A stretch of DNA of 48,541 nucleotides from Stenoxybacter acetivorans DSM 19021. GTDB taxonomy: Bacteria; Pseudomonadota; Gammaproteobacteria; Burkholderiales; Neisseriaceae. Under the pieces are notes generated by a model. That model was not told the origin of the DNA and made no database searches. It saw nothing but the letters and a program-made list of their open reading frames with translations. Numbering within the stretch: the first letter of the stretch is position 1; every line of letters starts with the position of its first letter. A program made the position numbers and the translations under genes. Below are positions 17,235 to 26,500 of this stretch, in pieces. Location of the stretch: the NCBI RefSeq assembly GCF_000745895.1, contig NZ_JQKE01000016.1:1-48541 (forward strand), read 5' to 3'.

Positions 17235-18457
17235 AACGAGTCGTGATAACCGGCATGGGCGGCATTTGCGCCCTGGGCAGGAATTGGACAAATATACGCG
17301 CCGCATTCAAGCGCGGCGAAAATGCCGTGCAATACATGGCCGAGTGGGATCGTTATGATGAACTCAATACGCGCTTGGCTGCGCCCATTAACGATTTCAC
17401 TCCGCCGCCGCACTGGACACGCAAACAACTGCGCAGTTTGGGGCGGGTATCCCAATTTTGCGTTGCCGCCGCCGAAGATGCCTTGCGTGATGCCGATGTA
17501 CTGGATAACGACATCATTCGCGACGGACGAATGGGGGTTGCCTGCGGCTCGTCCACCGGCAGCACCAAAGATATTTTTGATCTCAGCCAATTGATTACCA
17601 ACGGCACATCACCGGGCTTTCATGCCAACACCTATGTGCGCATGATGCCGCACACCACCGCCGCCAACATTGCCATTTTTTTCGGCTTAAAAGGGCGCAT
17701 TATTCCCACGTCCAGCGCGTGTACTTCAGGCAGCCAAGGCATTGGTTATGCCTATGAGACAATTAAATACGGCAAAATCACCATGATGCTTGCCGGAGGC
17801 GGTGAAGAATTGTGTCCGTCTGAATCGTTTGTATTTGATGCACTTTATGCCACCAGTTTAAAAAATGACACGCCAAAACGCACACCCAGCCCCTATGACG
17901 CCAATCGTGATGGCTTGGTGATTGGCGAAGGCGCGGGCATGTTGGTATTGGAAGAATACGAACATGCCAAAGCACGCGGTGCACATATTTATGCCGAAAT
18001 AGTGGGCTTTGGCAGTAACGGCGACGGAACACACATAACCCGCCCCGAAAAACAAACCATGCAAATCTGCATGGAATTGGCACTTGCCGATGCCGCTTTG
18101 CCGCCCGATGCCATTGCTTATGTTAATGGACACGGCACCGCCACCGAACAAGGCGACATTGCAGAGAGCTTGGCAACTGCCCAAGTATTCGGCGGGCGCA
18201 TACCATTGAGCAGCCAAAAAAGCTATTTGGGACACACTTTGGGTGCATGCGGTGCGCTGGAAGCCTGGTTTTCTGTTTGCATGATGCACGACAATTGGTT
18301 CGCCCCCACCATTAATCTTACCGATATTGACCCGCGCTGCGGGCAAGTGGATTACATCATCGGCACAGGGCGGCAAATAGAAGCAGAATATGTGATGAGC
18401 AATAATTTTGCTTTCGGCGGCGTAAATACCTCATTGATTTTAAAAAAATTCAGCTAA
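17231..18457 (+). CDS. Beta-ketoacyl-ACP synthase, FabF-like (aryl-polyene-type)
   Basis: 408 residues with the complete Cys-His-His condensing triad: Cys164 in SSACTSGSQG, His in NGHGTATEQGD and His in SYLGHTLGACGALE, plus the C-terminal NNFAFGGVN. It elongates acyl chains on ACP by decarboxylative condensation. Start choice: GGAGG at 17220-17224 lies six bases before TTG 17231 but only three before GTG 17228. TTG gives MKRVVITGMGG, the normal opening, so TTG is preferred. It overlaps the ketoreductase stop. TSSACTSGSQGIGYAYETI and the early GSSTGSTKDIF resemble aryl polyene KS proteins more than housekeeping FabF, an inference by memory. No ACP gene is adjacent. Confidence 0.88.
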   Translation: MKRVVITGMGGICALGRNWTNIRAAFKRGENAVQYMAEWDRYDELNTRLAAPINDFTPPPHWTRKQLRSLGRVSQFCVAAAEDALRDADVLDNDIIRDGRMGVACGSSTGSTKDIFDLSQLITNGTSPGFHANTYVRMMPHTTAANIAIFFGLKGRIIPTSSACTSGSQGIGYAYETIKYGKITMMLAGGGEELCPSESFVFDALYATSLKNDTPKRTPSPYDANRDGLVIGEGAGMLVLEEYEHAKARGAHIYAEIVGFGSNGDGTHITRPEKQTMQICMELALADAALPPDAIAYVNGHGTATEQGDIAESLATAQVFGGRIPLSSQKSYLGHTLGACGALEAWFSVCMMHDNWFAPTINLTDIDPRCGQVDYIIGTGRQIEAEYVMSNNFAFGGVNTSLILKKFS

Positions 18458-18516
18458 TCTCTTTGAAATATCCCGCCGCTGTGCGGTGTTAAAAACAGGC
18501 AAACAACATCAATAAC

Positions 18517-19164
18517 CTATTGTTTCGTTTCTTCCGATAACACAACCTCTGTTACGGATAAGGCTGCCTGAAAAACACCTTGCCACACGCAGCAAATCAA
18601 CAATTTATCATCGGGACTGAACCATTGATGTTGCCAAGGCTGCATTGCTTCTTGCACGGCAACACCGGCAGTTAAGCCTTGTTTTTTATCGGCAAATAAA
18701 CCAACACGGTTCAAATCGGCAGGAAAATGTAAATTTGCCGCTTTAATCAAGGCTTCTTTAAGCGTCCACAACCGATAAAACACCAAAGCGGCATCATCTT
18801 GCGTCTGCCACCATTCTATTTCATTTTTACGGGAAAACAGCGGCAATAAAGCAGCAAAATCACGCGCTTGCAGATACTCCAAATCAATGCCCGCCGCCGT
18901 CCCCATCTCTGTCTCCGTATCCGCCGGCCCCAAAAGTGCGGCGGCGCAGCCTTTTTTATGACTCAAGCTCAACAGCCGTTGTTGCGGATAATGCACACGG
19001 CAATGGTGTTTCAGATAACGGCTGCTGCGCCAATCCAACCGCCGATGCAACTCAGGTGCTACCGTTGCCCGTTCGGCATCAATTTGGTCTAAACTGTCGG
19101 CACAATAATATTTTGCACATTCAGATCTTGCCAACAGAATATTAAATTCTTTACGATTACACAC
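18517..19164 (-). CDS. 4'-phosphopantetheinyl transferase (Sfp type)
   Basis: 215 residues. It transfers phosphopantetheine from CoA to a Ser of carrier proteins. Family motifs: LSLSHKKGCAAAL, the Mg-binding GIDLEY near residue 95, and FYRLWTLKEALIKA near residue 130. The start is GTG 19164 (no in-frame ATG at the right place). It is convergent with the ketosynthase and divergent from the small secreted protein gene, so it stands in the middle of a gene group that would need it. A second general-purpose transferase (AcpS) presumably exists elsewhere. An uptake sequence lies near its C-terminal coding end (18561). Confidence 0.88.
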   Translation of the reverse strand: MCNRKEFNILLARSECAKYYCADSLDQIDAERATVAPELHRRLDWRSSRYLKHHCRVHYPQQRLLSLSHKKGCAAALLGPADTETEMGTAAGIDLEYLQARDFAALLPLFSRKNEIEWWQTQDDAALVFYRLWTLKEALIKAANLHFPADLNRVGLFADKKQGLTAGVAVQEAMQPWQHQWFSPDDKLLICCVWQGVFQAALSVTEVVLSEETKQ

Positions 19165-19193
19165 TCATTCACGCTCACTCTAAGGGAATTGAT

Positions 19194-19625
19194 ATGAAAC
19201 AAAAATGGACTGTTTTGCTCAGCGCAGCGGCTTTGGCAACCGTTGCTTTTTCAGCAAATGCCCGCGATACCCAATTGATGCTGCCCATTGCCGATGCACT
19301 TGGTTCAGAACAAGCCAAAGAAGTGTTAAACCCCAAAATCACATTGCAATTTGGCGGCGGCAGCGGCAGTGTATTGGCAGCTGATTTGGTAAGCAACAAA
19401 AAAACCAATTCATTTGGAAAATCCGATGAAGAAGCCTGTCAATGGGCATTTTTATCGGCAGTAAAACAATTTCAGCAGCGTGCCGAATCACTGGGCGGTT
19501 CTCGTGTGGTCAATTTGGTGAGTTACTACAAAAAAAGCGAGATTCCCGACAGCAATAAGGTATATGAATGCCATGTCGGCGCGGTTGTGGCGGGGGTAAC
19601 ACTTAAAGGCACAATTGTGCGCTAA
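19194..19625 (+). CDS. Small secreted protein associated with polyene-type genes
   Basis: 143 residues with a signal peptide (KQKWTVLLSAAALATVAFSANA, cleavage after ANA). The mature part has TQLMLPIADALGS, FGGGSGSVLAADLVS, a Cys in DEEACQWAFLSAVKQFQQRA and one in YECHVGAVVAGVTL. Proteins of this kind are often mis-annotated as an excinuclease ATPase subunit and I recall them inside aryl polyene clusters; function is unknown, presumably periplasmic. AAGGGA at good spacing supports the start. A terminator hairpin follows directly. Confidence 0.7.
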   Translation: MKQKWTVLLSAAALATVAFSANARDTQLMLPIADALGSEQAKEVLNPKITLQFGGGSGSVLAADLVSNKKTNSFGKSDEEACQWAFLSAVKQFQQRAESLGGSRVVNLVSYYKKSEIPDSNKVYECHVGAVVAGVTLKGTIVR

Positions 19626-19643
19626 CCCTTTTATTTACCCTAT

Positions 19644-19667
19644 CCCCGTTTCATCAGCGGGGATTTT
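19644..19667 (+). terminator. Short GC-stem terminator after the small secreted protein gene
   Basis: CCCCG/CGGGG stem with nine-base loop followed by ATTTTGATT, starting about 20 bases after the stop. Its GGGGA lies close before lpxK and could also serve as ribosome-binding site for a TTG start at 19670. Confidence 0.65.
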
Positions 19668-19681
19668 GATTGAATCACAAC

Positions 19682-20746
19682 ATGACCTTTTTGCAGCGGC
19701 AAATCGAACAACATTGGCAAGAGCCTCGGCTGCCGCTCAGCATCTTGCTGTATCCTTTTTCACGCCTTTTTCAATTTGCTGTTTGGTTACGGCGTATTTT
19801 ATATGCTTCAGGCTGCCTGAAAAGCGTGCGTTTGCCCGTATCGGTTGTCGTGGTGGGCAATATTCAGGTGGGTGGTGTCGGAAAAACACCGATTACGGCG
19901 GCTTTGGTATCCGCCTTGCAAGAAGCCGGTATCAAAACAGGCGTTATCAGCCGAGGTTACGGCAGGCAGGGACGCGGTGTGGCGGTGGTCAATGCACAGC
20001 ACACCGCCGCCGAAGTAGGCGATGAACCGCTGATGCTGTATCGGCAAACGGCTGTACCGTTGGCAGTGGGTGCGGATCGGGCGGCGGCGGCGGCGGCATT
20101 GCTGCGGGCAAACCCTGAAATCCGCTTACTCATCAGCGACGATGGTTTGCAGCACTACGCACTGGCACGCGATTTTGAAATCGCCGTGTTTCCCGCCGCT
20201 GATGTCGGGCGGTATTTGGACATACTGCCCAACGGTGCTCTGCGTGAACCGCCGTCGCGCTTGCGCTCGGTTGATGCGGTGTTGGTGAGCTTGGGCGATG
20301 CAGATACCGCCCAACAATTGCGTACACAATACAGGCTGCCTGAAAACACGATTATCGGCAGCAGCAGTATTGATGTCGGCATGCTTTATCAGCTCAATCA
20401 GCCGCAGCACACGGCAAAACCCACAGATTTTATCGGCAAACGCATCGCAGCGGTTGCCGCCATTGCACGGCCGCAGCGTTTTTTCAACAGCTTGCGCCAA
20501 TTGGGCATGGTACTAAACGAATGCAAAGCACTGCCCGATCACGCCGCTTTAAATACCGATGATTTTCCTGCTGCCGACGTGGTGATTATTACCGAAAAAG
20601 ATGCGGTAAAATGCCGCGGCAACGATTTAAATCACGTTTGGGTATTGCCCATTCGCGCGGTTTTGGCGCACGATTGGCAAGCAGCGGTGTTGTCTCGGCT
20701 AATGGCGTTGGCAGAAACTGCTACAATACGAAAAAATCACCATTGA
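19682..20746 (+). CDS. lpxK: Tetraacyldisaccharide 4'-kinase
   Basis: Phosphorylates the 4' position of the lipid A disaccharide at the inner membrane. About 354 residues. An N-terminal amphipathic/hydrophobic segment (LSILLYPFSRLFQFAVWLRRIL) is followed by the P-loop GNIQVGGVGKTPI, the LpxK-specific GVISRGYGR, VGDEPLML, ISDDGLQHYALARD and, near the C terminus, IITEKDAVKC. ATG 19682 is chosen; an in-frame TTG at 19670 has GGGGA six bases before it, so four extra residues are possible. The gene contains two uptake sequences (19810, 20333). It is followed by Trm112-like and kdsB, giving a lipid A/Kdo cluster. Confidence 0.96.
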   Translation: MTFLQRQIEQHWQEPRLPLSILLYPFSRLFQFAVWLRRILYASGCLKSVRLPVSVVVVGNIQVGGVGKTPITAALVSALQEAGIKTGVISRGYGRQGRGVAVVNAQHTAAEVGDEPLMLYRQTAVPLAVGADRAAAAAALLRANPEIRLLISDDGLQHYALARDFEIAVFPAADVGRYLDILPNGALREPPSRLRSVDAVLVSLGDADTAQQLRTQYRLPENTIIGSSSIDVGMLYQLNQPQHTAKPTDFIGKRIAAVAAIARPQRFFNSLRQLGMVLNECKALPDHAALNTDDFPAADVVIITEKDAVKCRGNDLNHVWVLPIRAVLAHDWQAAVLSRLMALAETATIRKNHH

Positions 20747-20760
20747 TTTGAAAGCGCATT

Positions 20761-20943
20761 ATGGACAAGAAATTTCTGGATATTTTGGTTTGCCCCGTTT
20801 GCAAAGCACCGCTGCGTTATCACGCCGATGTGCAAGAATTGTGGTGCAAAACCAGCCGATTGGCTTACCCGATTAAAGACGGCATTCCGATGATGCTGGA
20901 GAACGAAGCCCGCCCGCTGACTGAAGCGGAGTGTGCCGCATGA
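20761..20943 (+). CDS. Trm112 family zinc-ribbon-like protein
   Basis: 60 residues of the Trm112/YcaR family: [14 protein letters not shown] (two Cys), [19 protein letters not shown]. In eukaryotes Trm112 activates methyltransferases; in bacteria the small form is found next to lpxK and kdsB with no proven role. The family zinc site is partly degenerate here (CxxC at the N terminus, one further Cys near residue 29). The stop TGA overlaps kdsB ATG by four bases, so the two are translationally coupled. Confidence 0.92.
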   Translation: MDKKFLDILVCPVCKAPLRYHADVQELWCKTSRLAYPIKDGIPMMLENEARPLTEAECAA

Positions 20944-21713
20944 AACAAGCATTTTCAGTATTGATTCCGGCGCGGCTGTCTTCCAGCCGCCTGCCCAACA
21001 AAGCATTGGCAGACATCGGCGGCAAGCCCATGGTGGTGCGTGTGGCTGAACGGGCGCGGTTGAGTCAAGCCGAACGCGTGGTGGTTGCCACCGATCACAA
21101 CGATATTTTAAATTGCTGTGTACAGCATGGCATTGAAGCGGTATTAACCAACAATAACCACCAAAGCGGAACAACACGCTTGGCTGAAGCCGCCGCCATT
21201 CTCGGGCTGCCTGAAAAAGCGTGTGTGGTGAATGTACAAGGCGATGAACCGCTGATTGAACCGCAATTAATTGATTCTGTGGCAGCACAATTGCAGCAAA
21301 GCGGCACACCGATGGCAACAGCGGCACACCGCATTCACGACTTGAACGATTTTCTTGATCCCAATTGTGTCAAAGTGGTACTAAACCGCCAAAATCATGC
21401 CCTGTATTTCAGCCGTGCACCCATTCCGTGGCCGCGAGATGCCATGCGTGCCGAGCCGTCATTTTTGCCGCAGGAAACACCGGTATTGCGCCACATCGGT
21501 ATCTACGCTTATCGTGTTGATTTCTTGCATCAATACGCACAAATGACTGAATCGCCGTTAGAAAATATTGAATCTTTGGAACAGCTGCGCGTGTTGTGGC
21601 ATGGTGATGCCATTGCCGTACAAATCACCGACCATGCACCCGCCGCCGGCGTGGACACCGCGGCGGATTTGGAACGCGTTCGTGCGGTATTCGCTCAGTT
21701 AAGAAGAGGTTAA
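20940..21713 (+). CDS. kdsB: 3-deoxy-manno-octulosonate cytidylyltransferase (CMP-Kdo synthetase)
   Basis: Activates Kdo with CTP for transfer to lipid A. 257 residues; [22 protein letters not shown] is the nucleotide-binding N terminus, followed by [57 protein letters not shown] and [11 protein letters not shown], all conserved. ATG 20940 overlaps the preceding stop, with GGAG upstream; the open frame reaches 20931 but ATG 20940 gives the expected N terminus. It ends three bases before the accessory P63C pseudogene. Confidence 0.97.
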   Translation: MKQAFSVLIPARLSSSRLPNKALADIGGKPMVVRVAERARLSQAERVVVATDHNDILNCCVQHGIEAVLTNNNHQSGTTRLAEAAAILGLPEKACVVNVQGDEPLIEPQLIDSVAAQLQQSGTPMATAAHRIHDLNDFLDPNCVKVVLNRQNHALYFSRAPIPWPRDAMRAEPSFLPQETPVLRHIGIYAYRVDFLHQYAQMTESPLENIESLEQLRVLWHGDAIAVQITDHAPAAGVDTAADLERVRAVFAQLRRG

Positions 21714-21716
21714 AAA

Positions 21717-22622
21717 ATGAGTGAAAATAACTTACCCAATGCTTTATATAAAGGTGAATTACCGATTGGTGATTTACTGCTGGAATGCGCCGTTTTAGAA
21801 AATGATGTACGTATTTTAACGGCAACATCGGTTTTTAACGCTTTTGGCAGGTCGCGTAAAGGTATGAATGACCGATTGAAAATCGGTGAGACCAAACTAC
21901 CCCCCTTTTCTGGCAGCAAAGAACCTTGAACCCTATATTACACAAGAGCTTATTGCACTGACCAAATTAATTGAATACAAGGACGGTAATGCAAAAAAAT
22001 CAGGTTATGACGCAACATTACTGCCTGAAATGTGTAAAATCTATTTAACCGCCAGACGTAAAGGGGATTTAAAAAGCTCGCAAGAAAAATTGGCAATGCA
22101 GTCTGAATTATTATTGTCTGCATTGGCAAAAGTAGGTATTGCAGCACTGATCGATGAAGCAACAGGTTTCCAAATAAACCGAAAACATGATGCTTTGCGG
22201 CTCTTACTGGCAAAATATATTGAAGAGAGTTTGCAGAAATGGATACGAATATTTCCCGATTCTTTTTTTGCTGAATTAGATAGGTTATATGGCAATAAGC
22301 CAACCACATCAACCGCACGACCACAATATTATGGCAAGTTTATCAATCGTTATATCTATGAACCAATTGAGCACGGTTATGTAAAAAAAGAACTAGACAC
22401 CTTAAACATTAAAGAAGATGGGAAGCGAGTTCCAGATTTCATCAATGGCTATCGGAAAATGGCAGAAATATCCTAATACACCAAATCGGGCGCGTTCAGG
22501 GCTTAATGGAACATTGTAACAATATAGAAAAATTTAAGAAAATAGCAAAACATCAAAAACAAATTTCGATCGCGCCTCATTTGTTTGAAGAAATGGACAG
22601 ATTAAATCCGGAAGATTTTTAA
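21717..22622 (+). pseudogene. P63C-domain protein, decayed by frameshifts
   Basis: P63C proteins are phage- or element-derived, of unknown function. The first frame (ATG 21717, AGAGG before it) gives LPIGDLLLECAVLENDVRILTATS and GRSRKGMND, then stops at 21929. The family sequence continues in another frame as PPFLAAKNLEPYITQELIA through ALIDEATGFQ and PDSFFAELDRLYG to 22476. The switch falls in a C6 tract (21900-21905); five C would restore the frame. After 22476 a third frame holds MEHCNNIEKFKKIAKHQKQ to a stop at 22622, matching a C-terminal end, so at least two shifts are present. The tract could be phase-variable or a sequencing error, but the second lesion favours a dead gene. It follows kdsB by three bases. 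Confidence 0.75.
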
Positions 22623-22682
22623 AATTTTAGTCAATCACATGGCAAATACGATCCACAAACCTGATTTTTAAAAAGCAATCTT

Positions 22683-22847
22683 ATGCAAAATGAAATTGAT
22701 TACAACCAATTGCTTAAACAAGCAATTCTAAAGGTATATACGCCGCCGACAGAGTTACCTGCAAATCCCAATTGGAAGCAAGACTTTAACGAGTTATTGG
22801 AAGACCAAGAGGTTTTAGACGTGTTTATCCGATTGCGCGATAAATGA
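22683..22847 (+). CDS. 54-residue partner of Doc toxin (candidate antitoxin)
   Basis: I do not recognise a family. The ORF (ATG 22683) encodes a mixed-charge protein opening MQNEIDYNQLLKQAILKVYT, with an internal PPTELPANPNW and an acidic helix QDFNELLEDQEVLDVFIRL. It overlaps the Doc start by four bases (ATGA), the usual antitoxin-toxin coupling, and frames further upstream are closed by stops at 22662, so it is not the tail of a longer gene. There is no good ribosome-binding site. Classical Phd has about 73 residues with a DNA-binding N terminus, which is not evident here; a short antitoxin lacking the DNA-binding part, or a degraded one, is possible. Confidence 0.6.
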   Translation: MQNEIDYNQLLKQAILKVYTPPTELPANPNWKQDFNELLEDQEVLDVFIRLRDK

Positions 22848-23449
22848 ATACCTTTCAATATCCGACATTGGCGGAAATCATCGAAACACACGACACCATT
22901 ATTGATAAGTCAGGTGGTTTGCATGGGCTTCGTGATATCGGCTTGTTGGAAAGCGCATTGACAGCCATTCAGAATGATTTGTATTACCCTGATTTTCAGG
23001 CGAAAATCGCTCATTTGATTTTTTCGGTTAACAAAAATCATTGCTTTAATGACGGCAACAAGCGTACATCATTGTCGGCAGGTGAGCTGTTTTTGTTGAA
23101 AAACGGGTATCAGAAGCGGTTTACCGCATTTTTTGTGAAACAAATGGAAGATGTGGTGATTTTGGTTGCCGATAACCATATGAGTAAAGAAACCTTGACA
23201 ATGGTGATACTGATGCTGTTAGCGCGTAATGAAATCGACCAATCAGGACAGCAAGATTCGATAAATATGCTGATATCGGAACTTGTCGAAACCCAATCAC
23301 GTTTGCATACTGCCATAAAAATACTGGAGCATAAATACCATAATATTGTTGAGTGTTGGCGAGACAATGACATTAGCAAATACCGTTATTACCAAGACAT
23401 TGATAAGTTATTCAGCAGACACATCAATATCTTAAAAACAGATTATTAA
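22844..23449 (+). CDS. doc: Doc/Fic-family toxin with C-terminal extension
   Basis: 201 residues. The Fic motif HCFNDGNKR is at residues 66-74, with Lys in place of the second Gly of AMPylating Fic proteins; this is the Doc signature, whose phage P1 member phosphorylates EF-Tu. Family features: PTLAEIIETHDTIIDKSGG, GLRDIGLLESALTAIQ, KIAHLIFSVNKNH, RTSLSAGELFLLKNGY. Doc proteins are usually about 125 residues; here about 70 further residues follow (from about 130), rich in Leu/Ile/Glu and possibly coiled coil (SELVETQSRLHTAIKILEHK). Base composition is more AT-rich than kdsB. With the overlapping 54-residue ORF it forms a probable toxin-antitoxin unit in the accessory insert. Confidence 0.85.
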   Translation: MNTFQYPTLAEIIETHDTIIDKSGGLHGLRDIGLLESALTAIQNDLYYPDFQAKIAHLIFSVNKNHCFNDGNKRTSLSAGELFLLKNGYQKRFTAFFVKQMEDVVILVADNHMSKETLTMVILMLLARNEIDQSGQQDSINMLISELVETQSRLHTAIKILEHKYHNIVECWRDNDISKYRYYQDIDKLFSRHINILKTDY

Positions 23450-23456
23450 CCATACT

Positions 23457-23484
23457 CAAAACCACCAATTTCGGCGGTTTTTTT
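23457..23484 (+). terminator. Imperfect hairpin with T-run after doc
   Basis: AAAACCACC pairs with GGCGGTTTT (one mismatch) around AATTTC, followed by a run of seven or more T; it begins about ten bases after the doc stop. Confidence 0.65.
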
Positions 23485-23534
23485 ATTTTCAGGCAGCCTG
23501 CACCCACTAGCCTACTTTATGGTCTGCCGTAAAA

Positions 23535-23563
23535 CAAAAAGACGGAATAAATCCGTCTTTTTT
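23535..23563 (-). terminator. Terminator of rpoC
   Basis: GACGGA/TCCGTC stem with five-base AT loop, flanked by A5 on one side and T6 on the other, so it can work in both directions. It lies about 30 bases beyond the rpoC stop on the minus strand. Confidence 0.85.
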
Positions 23564-23591
23564 GTTTGATACGCTTTTTTACTGCTTTAAA

Positions 23592-26500
23592 TCACGCTTC
23601 CGTTATCGGTGTTTCAACTTGATGACGGCGGCTTCTGTGATAACTTAATCCCGTGCCGGCAGGAATCAGGCGGCCAACAATCACGTTTTCTTTCAAGCCG
23701 CGCAATTCATCGCGTTTACCCATAATTGCCGCTTCGGTAAGCACACGTGTGGTTTCTTGGAACGAAGCTGCTGAAATAAATGAATCGGTGGATAAAGAGG
23801 CTTTGGTAATCCCCAGCAAAATATTTTCATAGCGCACGGTTTCTTTGCCTTCAGCCAGCAATTTCTCATTGGCGATCATCACATCACCGCGCTCCACTTG
23901 TTCACCTGTGATGAATTGGCTATCGCCCGAATCGGCAATATTCACGCGGCGCAACATTTGGCGAATGATTACTTCGATGTGTTTGTCGGAAATTTTCACA
24001 CCTTGCAGGCGATACACTTCTTGTACCTCTTGCACAATGTAACGTGCCAACGCTTCAATGCCTTGCAAACGCAAGATGTCATGCGGATCAACCGAACCGT
24101 CAACAATGGTTTCGCCTCGGTTCACCACTTGACCGTCATGCACCAACACTTGTTTCTCTTTGGAAATCAGGGTTTCATAAGCCACGCCATCGGTATCGGT
24201 AATCACCAAACGCTGCTTGCCTTTGGTTTCTTTGCCGAACGACACCGTGCCGGTTACTTCCGCCAGCATACCTGCGTCTTTGGGTGTACGGGCTTCAAAG
24301 AGCTCTGCCACACGCGGCAAACCACCGGTAATGTCGCGGGTTTTGGTGGAGGCTTGCGGGATACGCGCCAGCACATCGCCCTTGCCTACTTCCTGCCCTT
24401 CGCGCACGGTAATCACAGCACCAACGGGGAATGCCATATGAACAACGGTTTCACTGCCGGGCAAGCGGACTTCTTCACCGTTATCGTCCAACAATTTCAC
24501 TGCGGGACGCAGCAATTTGGATTGGCTTGCCATGCGCCGTTTGCTGTCAATCACCACCAAAGTGGACAAACCGGTGATGTCATCGGTTTGTTTCATCACG
24601 GTAACGCCCTCTTCGATGTTCTCGAAGCGAACACGTCCGGCATATTCGGTAATCATCGGGCGGGTATGCGGATCCCACGTTGCCAAAGTTTGCCCTGCTT
24701 TCACGGCTTTGCCGTCTTGTACCAGCAAAATCGCACCATAAGGCACTTTGTGGCGTTCACGCTCACGGCCAATATCATCGTGAATCACAATTTCAGACGA
24801 ACGGCCAATCACCACCAATTCGCCTTTGTTGTTTGCCACATAGCGCATTTGGCTGGAGAAACGTATGGTACCGCCGGATTTGGCTTCTACTTGGCTGGCG
24901 GCAGCGGCACGTGAAGCCGCACCGCCGATGTGGAATGTACGCATGGTTAACTGGGTGCCGGGTTCACCGATAGACTGTGCCGCAATCACGCCCACAGCTT
25001 CACCGTTATTGACAAGTTTACCGCGCGCCAAATCGCGGCCGTAACATTTGGCACACAAGCCATGACGGGTTTTACACGTAATCGGGGTACGTACTTTAAC
25101 TTCATCAACACCGGAATTGTCAATCATGTCCACCAAGGTTTCATCCAGCATTGTGCCTTTTTCCACCAAGGTTTCGCCGCTGGACGGATCAACCACATCT
25201 TCAGCAGTTACACGGCCTAAAATGCGGTCGCGCAACGCTTCAATCACATCACCGCCCTGAACCACCGCTTTCATGACAAAGCCTTCGTCAGTGCCGCAGT
25301 CGTTTTCCACCACCACTAAATCTTGGGTAACGTCCACCAAGCGACGGGTTAAGTAACCGGAATTGGCTGTTTTTAAAGCGGTATCCGCCAAGCCTTTACG
25401 CGCACCGTGGGTGGAGATAAAGTACTGCAATACTGTTAAACCTTCACGGAAATTGGAGGTAATCGGCGTTTCAATAATCGAACCGTCCGGTTTTGCCATC
25501 AAGCCGCGCATACCGGAGAGCTGTTTAATCTGTGCTGCCGAACCCCGCGCACCGGAGTCAGCCATGATGTAAATCGAGTTGAACGATTCTTGATCAACCG
25601 TATTTCCTTTGGCATCTTGTACTTTTTGCACCGATAAATTGTCCATCATCGACTTGGCAATTCTGTCGCCGGTGCGGCCCCAAATATCCACTACTTTATT
25701 GTACCGCTCGCCGTTGGTCACCAAACCTTGACGGTATTGACCCTCAATTTCTTTCACTTCGGTGTTGGCTTCAGCCAGCAATTGTGATTTATTGGCGGGC
25801 ACCAGCATATCGTCTACACAAATAGAAATGCCGGCACGAGTAGAATAAGCATAGCCCGTGTACATTAAATGGTCGGCAAAAATCACGGTATCACGCAAGC
25901 CGCATTGGCGGAAAGAGGCGTTGATGAGTCGGGAAACTTCTTTTTTCTTCAGGGCTTTGTTGATGTGTTCAAACGGCAGACCCTTGGGCAAAATTTCAGA
26001 CAGCAAAGCACGGCCGACTGTGGTTTCATAACGATTTATTTTCATTGTTAAATCGTCTTGCTCATCGCGCACCCACTCACGCAAACGCACGGTGATTTTA
26101 GTGCCCAATTCCACTTGACCGGTTTGATAAGCGCGATGCACTTCTTTGGTATCGGTAAACAAACTGCCCTCGCCTTTGCCATTGATTTTGTCGCGGGTCA
26201 TGTAATACAAACCCAAGACAATATCCTGAGACGGCACAATCACCGGCTCGCCGTTGGCGGGAGACAACACATTATTTGAAGCCAGCATTAAAGTACGCGC
26301 TTCCATTTGCGCTTCCAAGCTCAAAGGCACATGCACCGCCATTTGGTCGCCGTCGAAGTCGGCGTTAAACGCAGTACACACCAAAGGATGCAGCTGAATC
26401 GCCTTGCCTTCAATCAAAATCGGTTCAAATGCTTGAATGCCCAAACGGTGCAAAGTCGGTGCGCGGTTCAGCAAAATCGGGTGCTCACGAATAACTTCTT

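Noticed and set aside
23898-24914. 338-codon plus-strand ORF antisense to rpoC
   Set aside because: Lies wholly within rpoC, His/Phe/Gly-rich composition typical of an antisense shadow, no ribosome-binding site and no recognisable domain.
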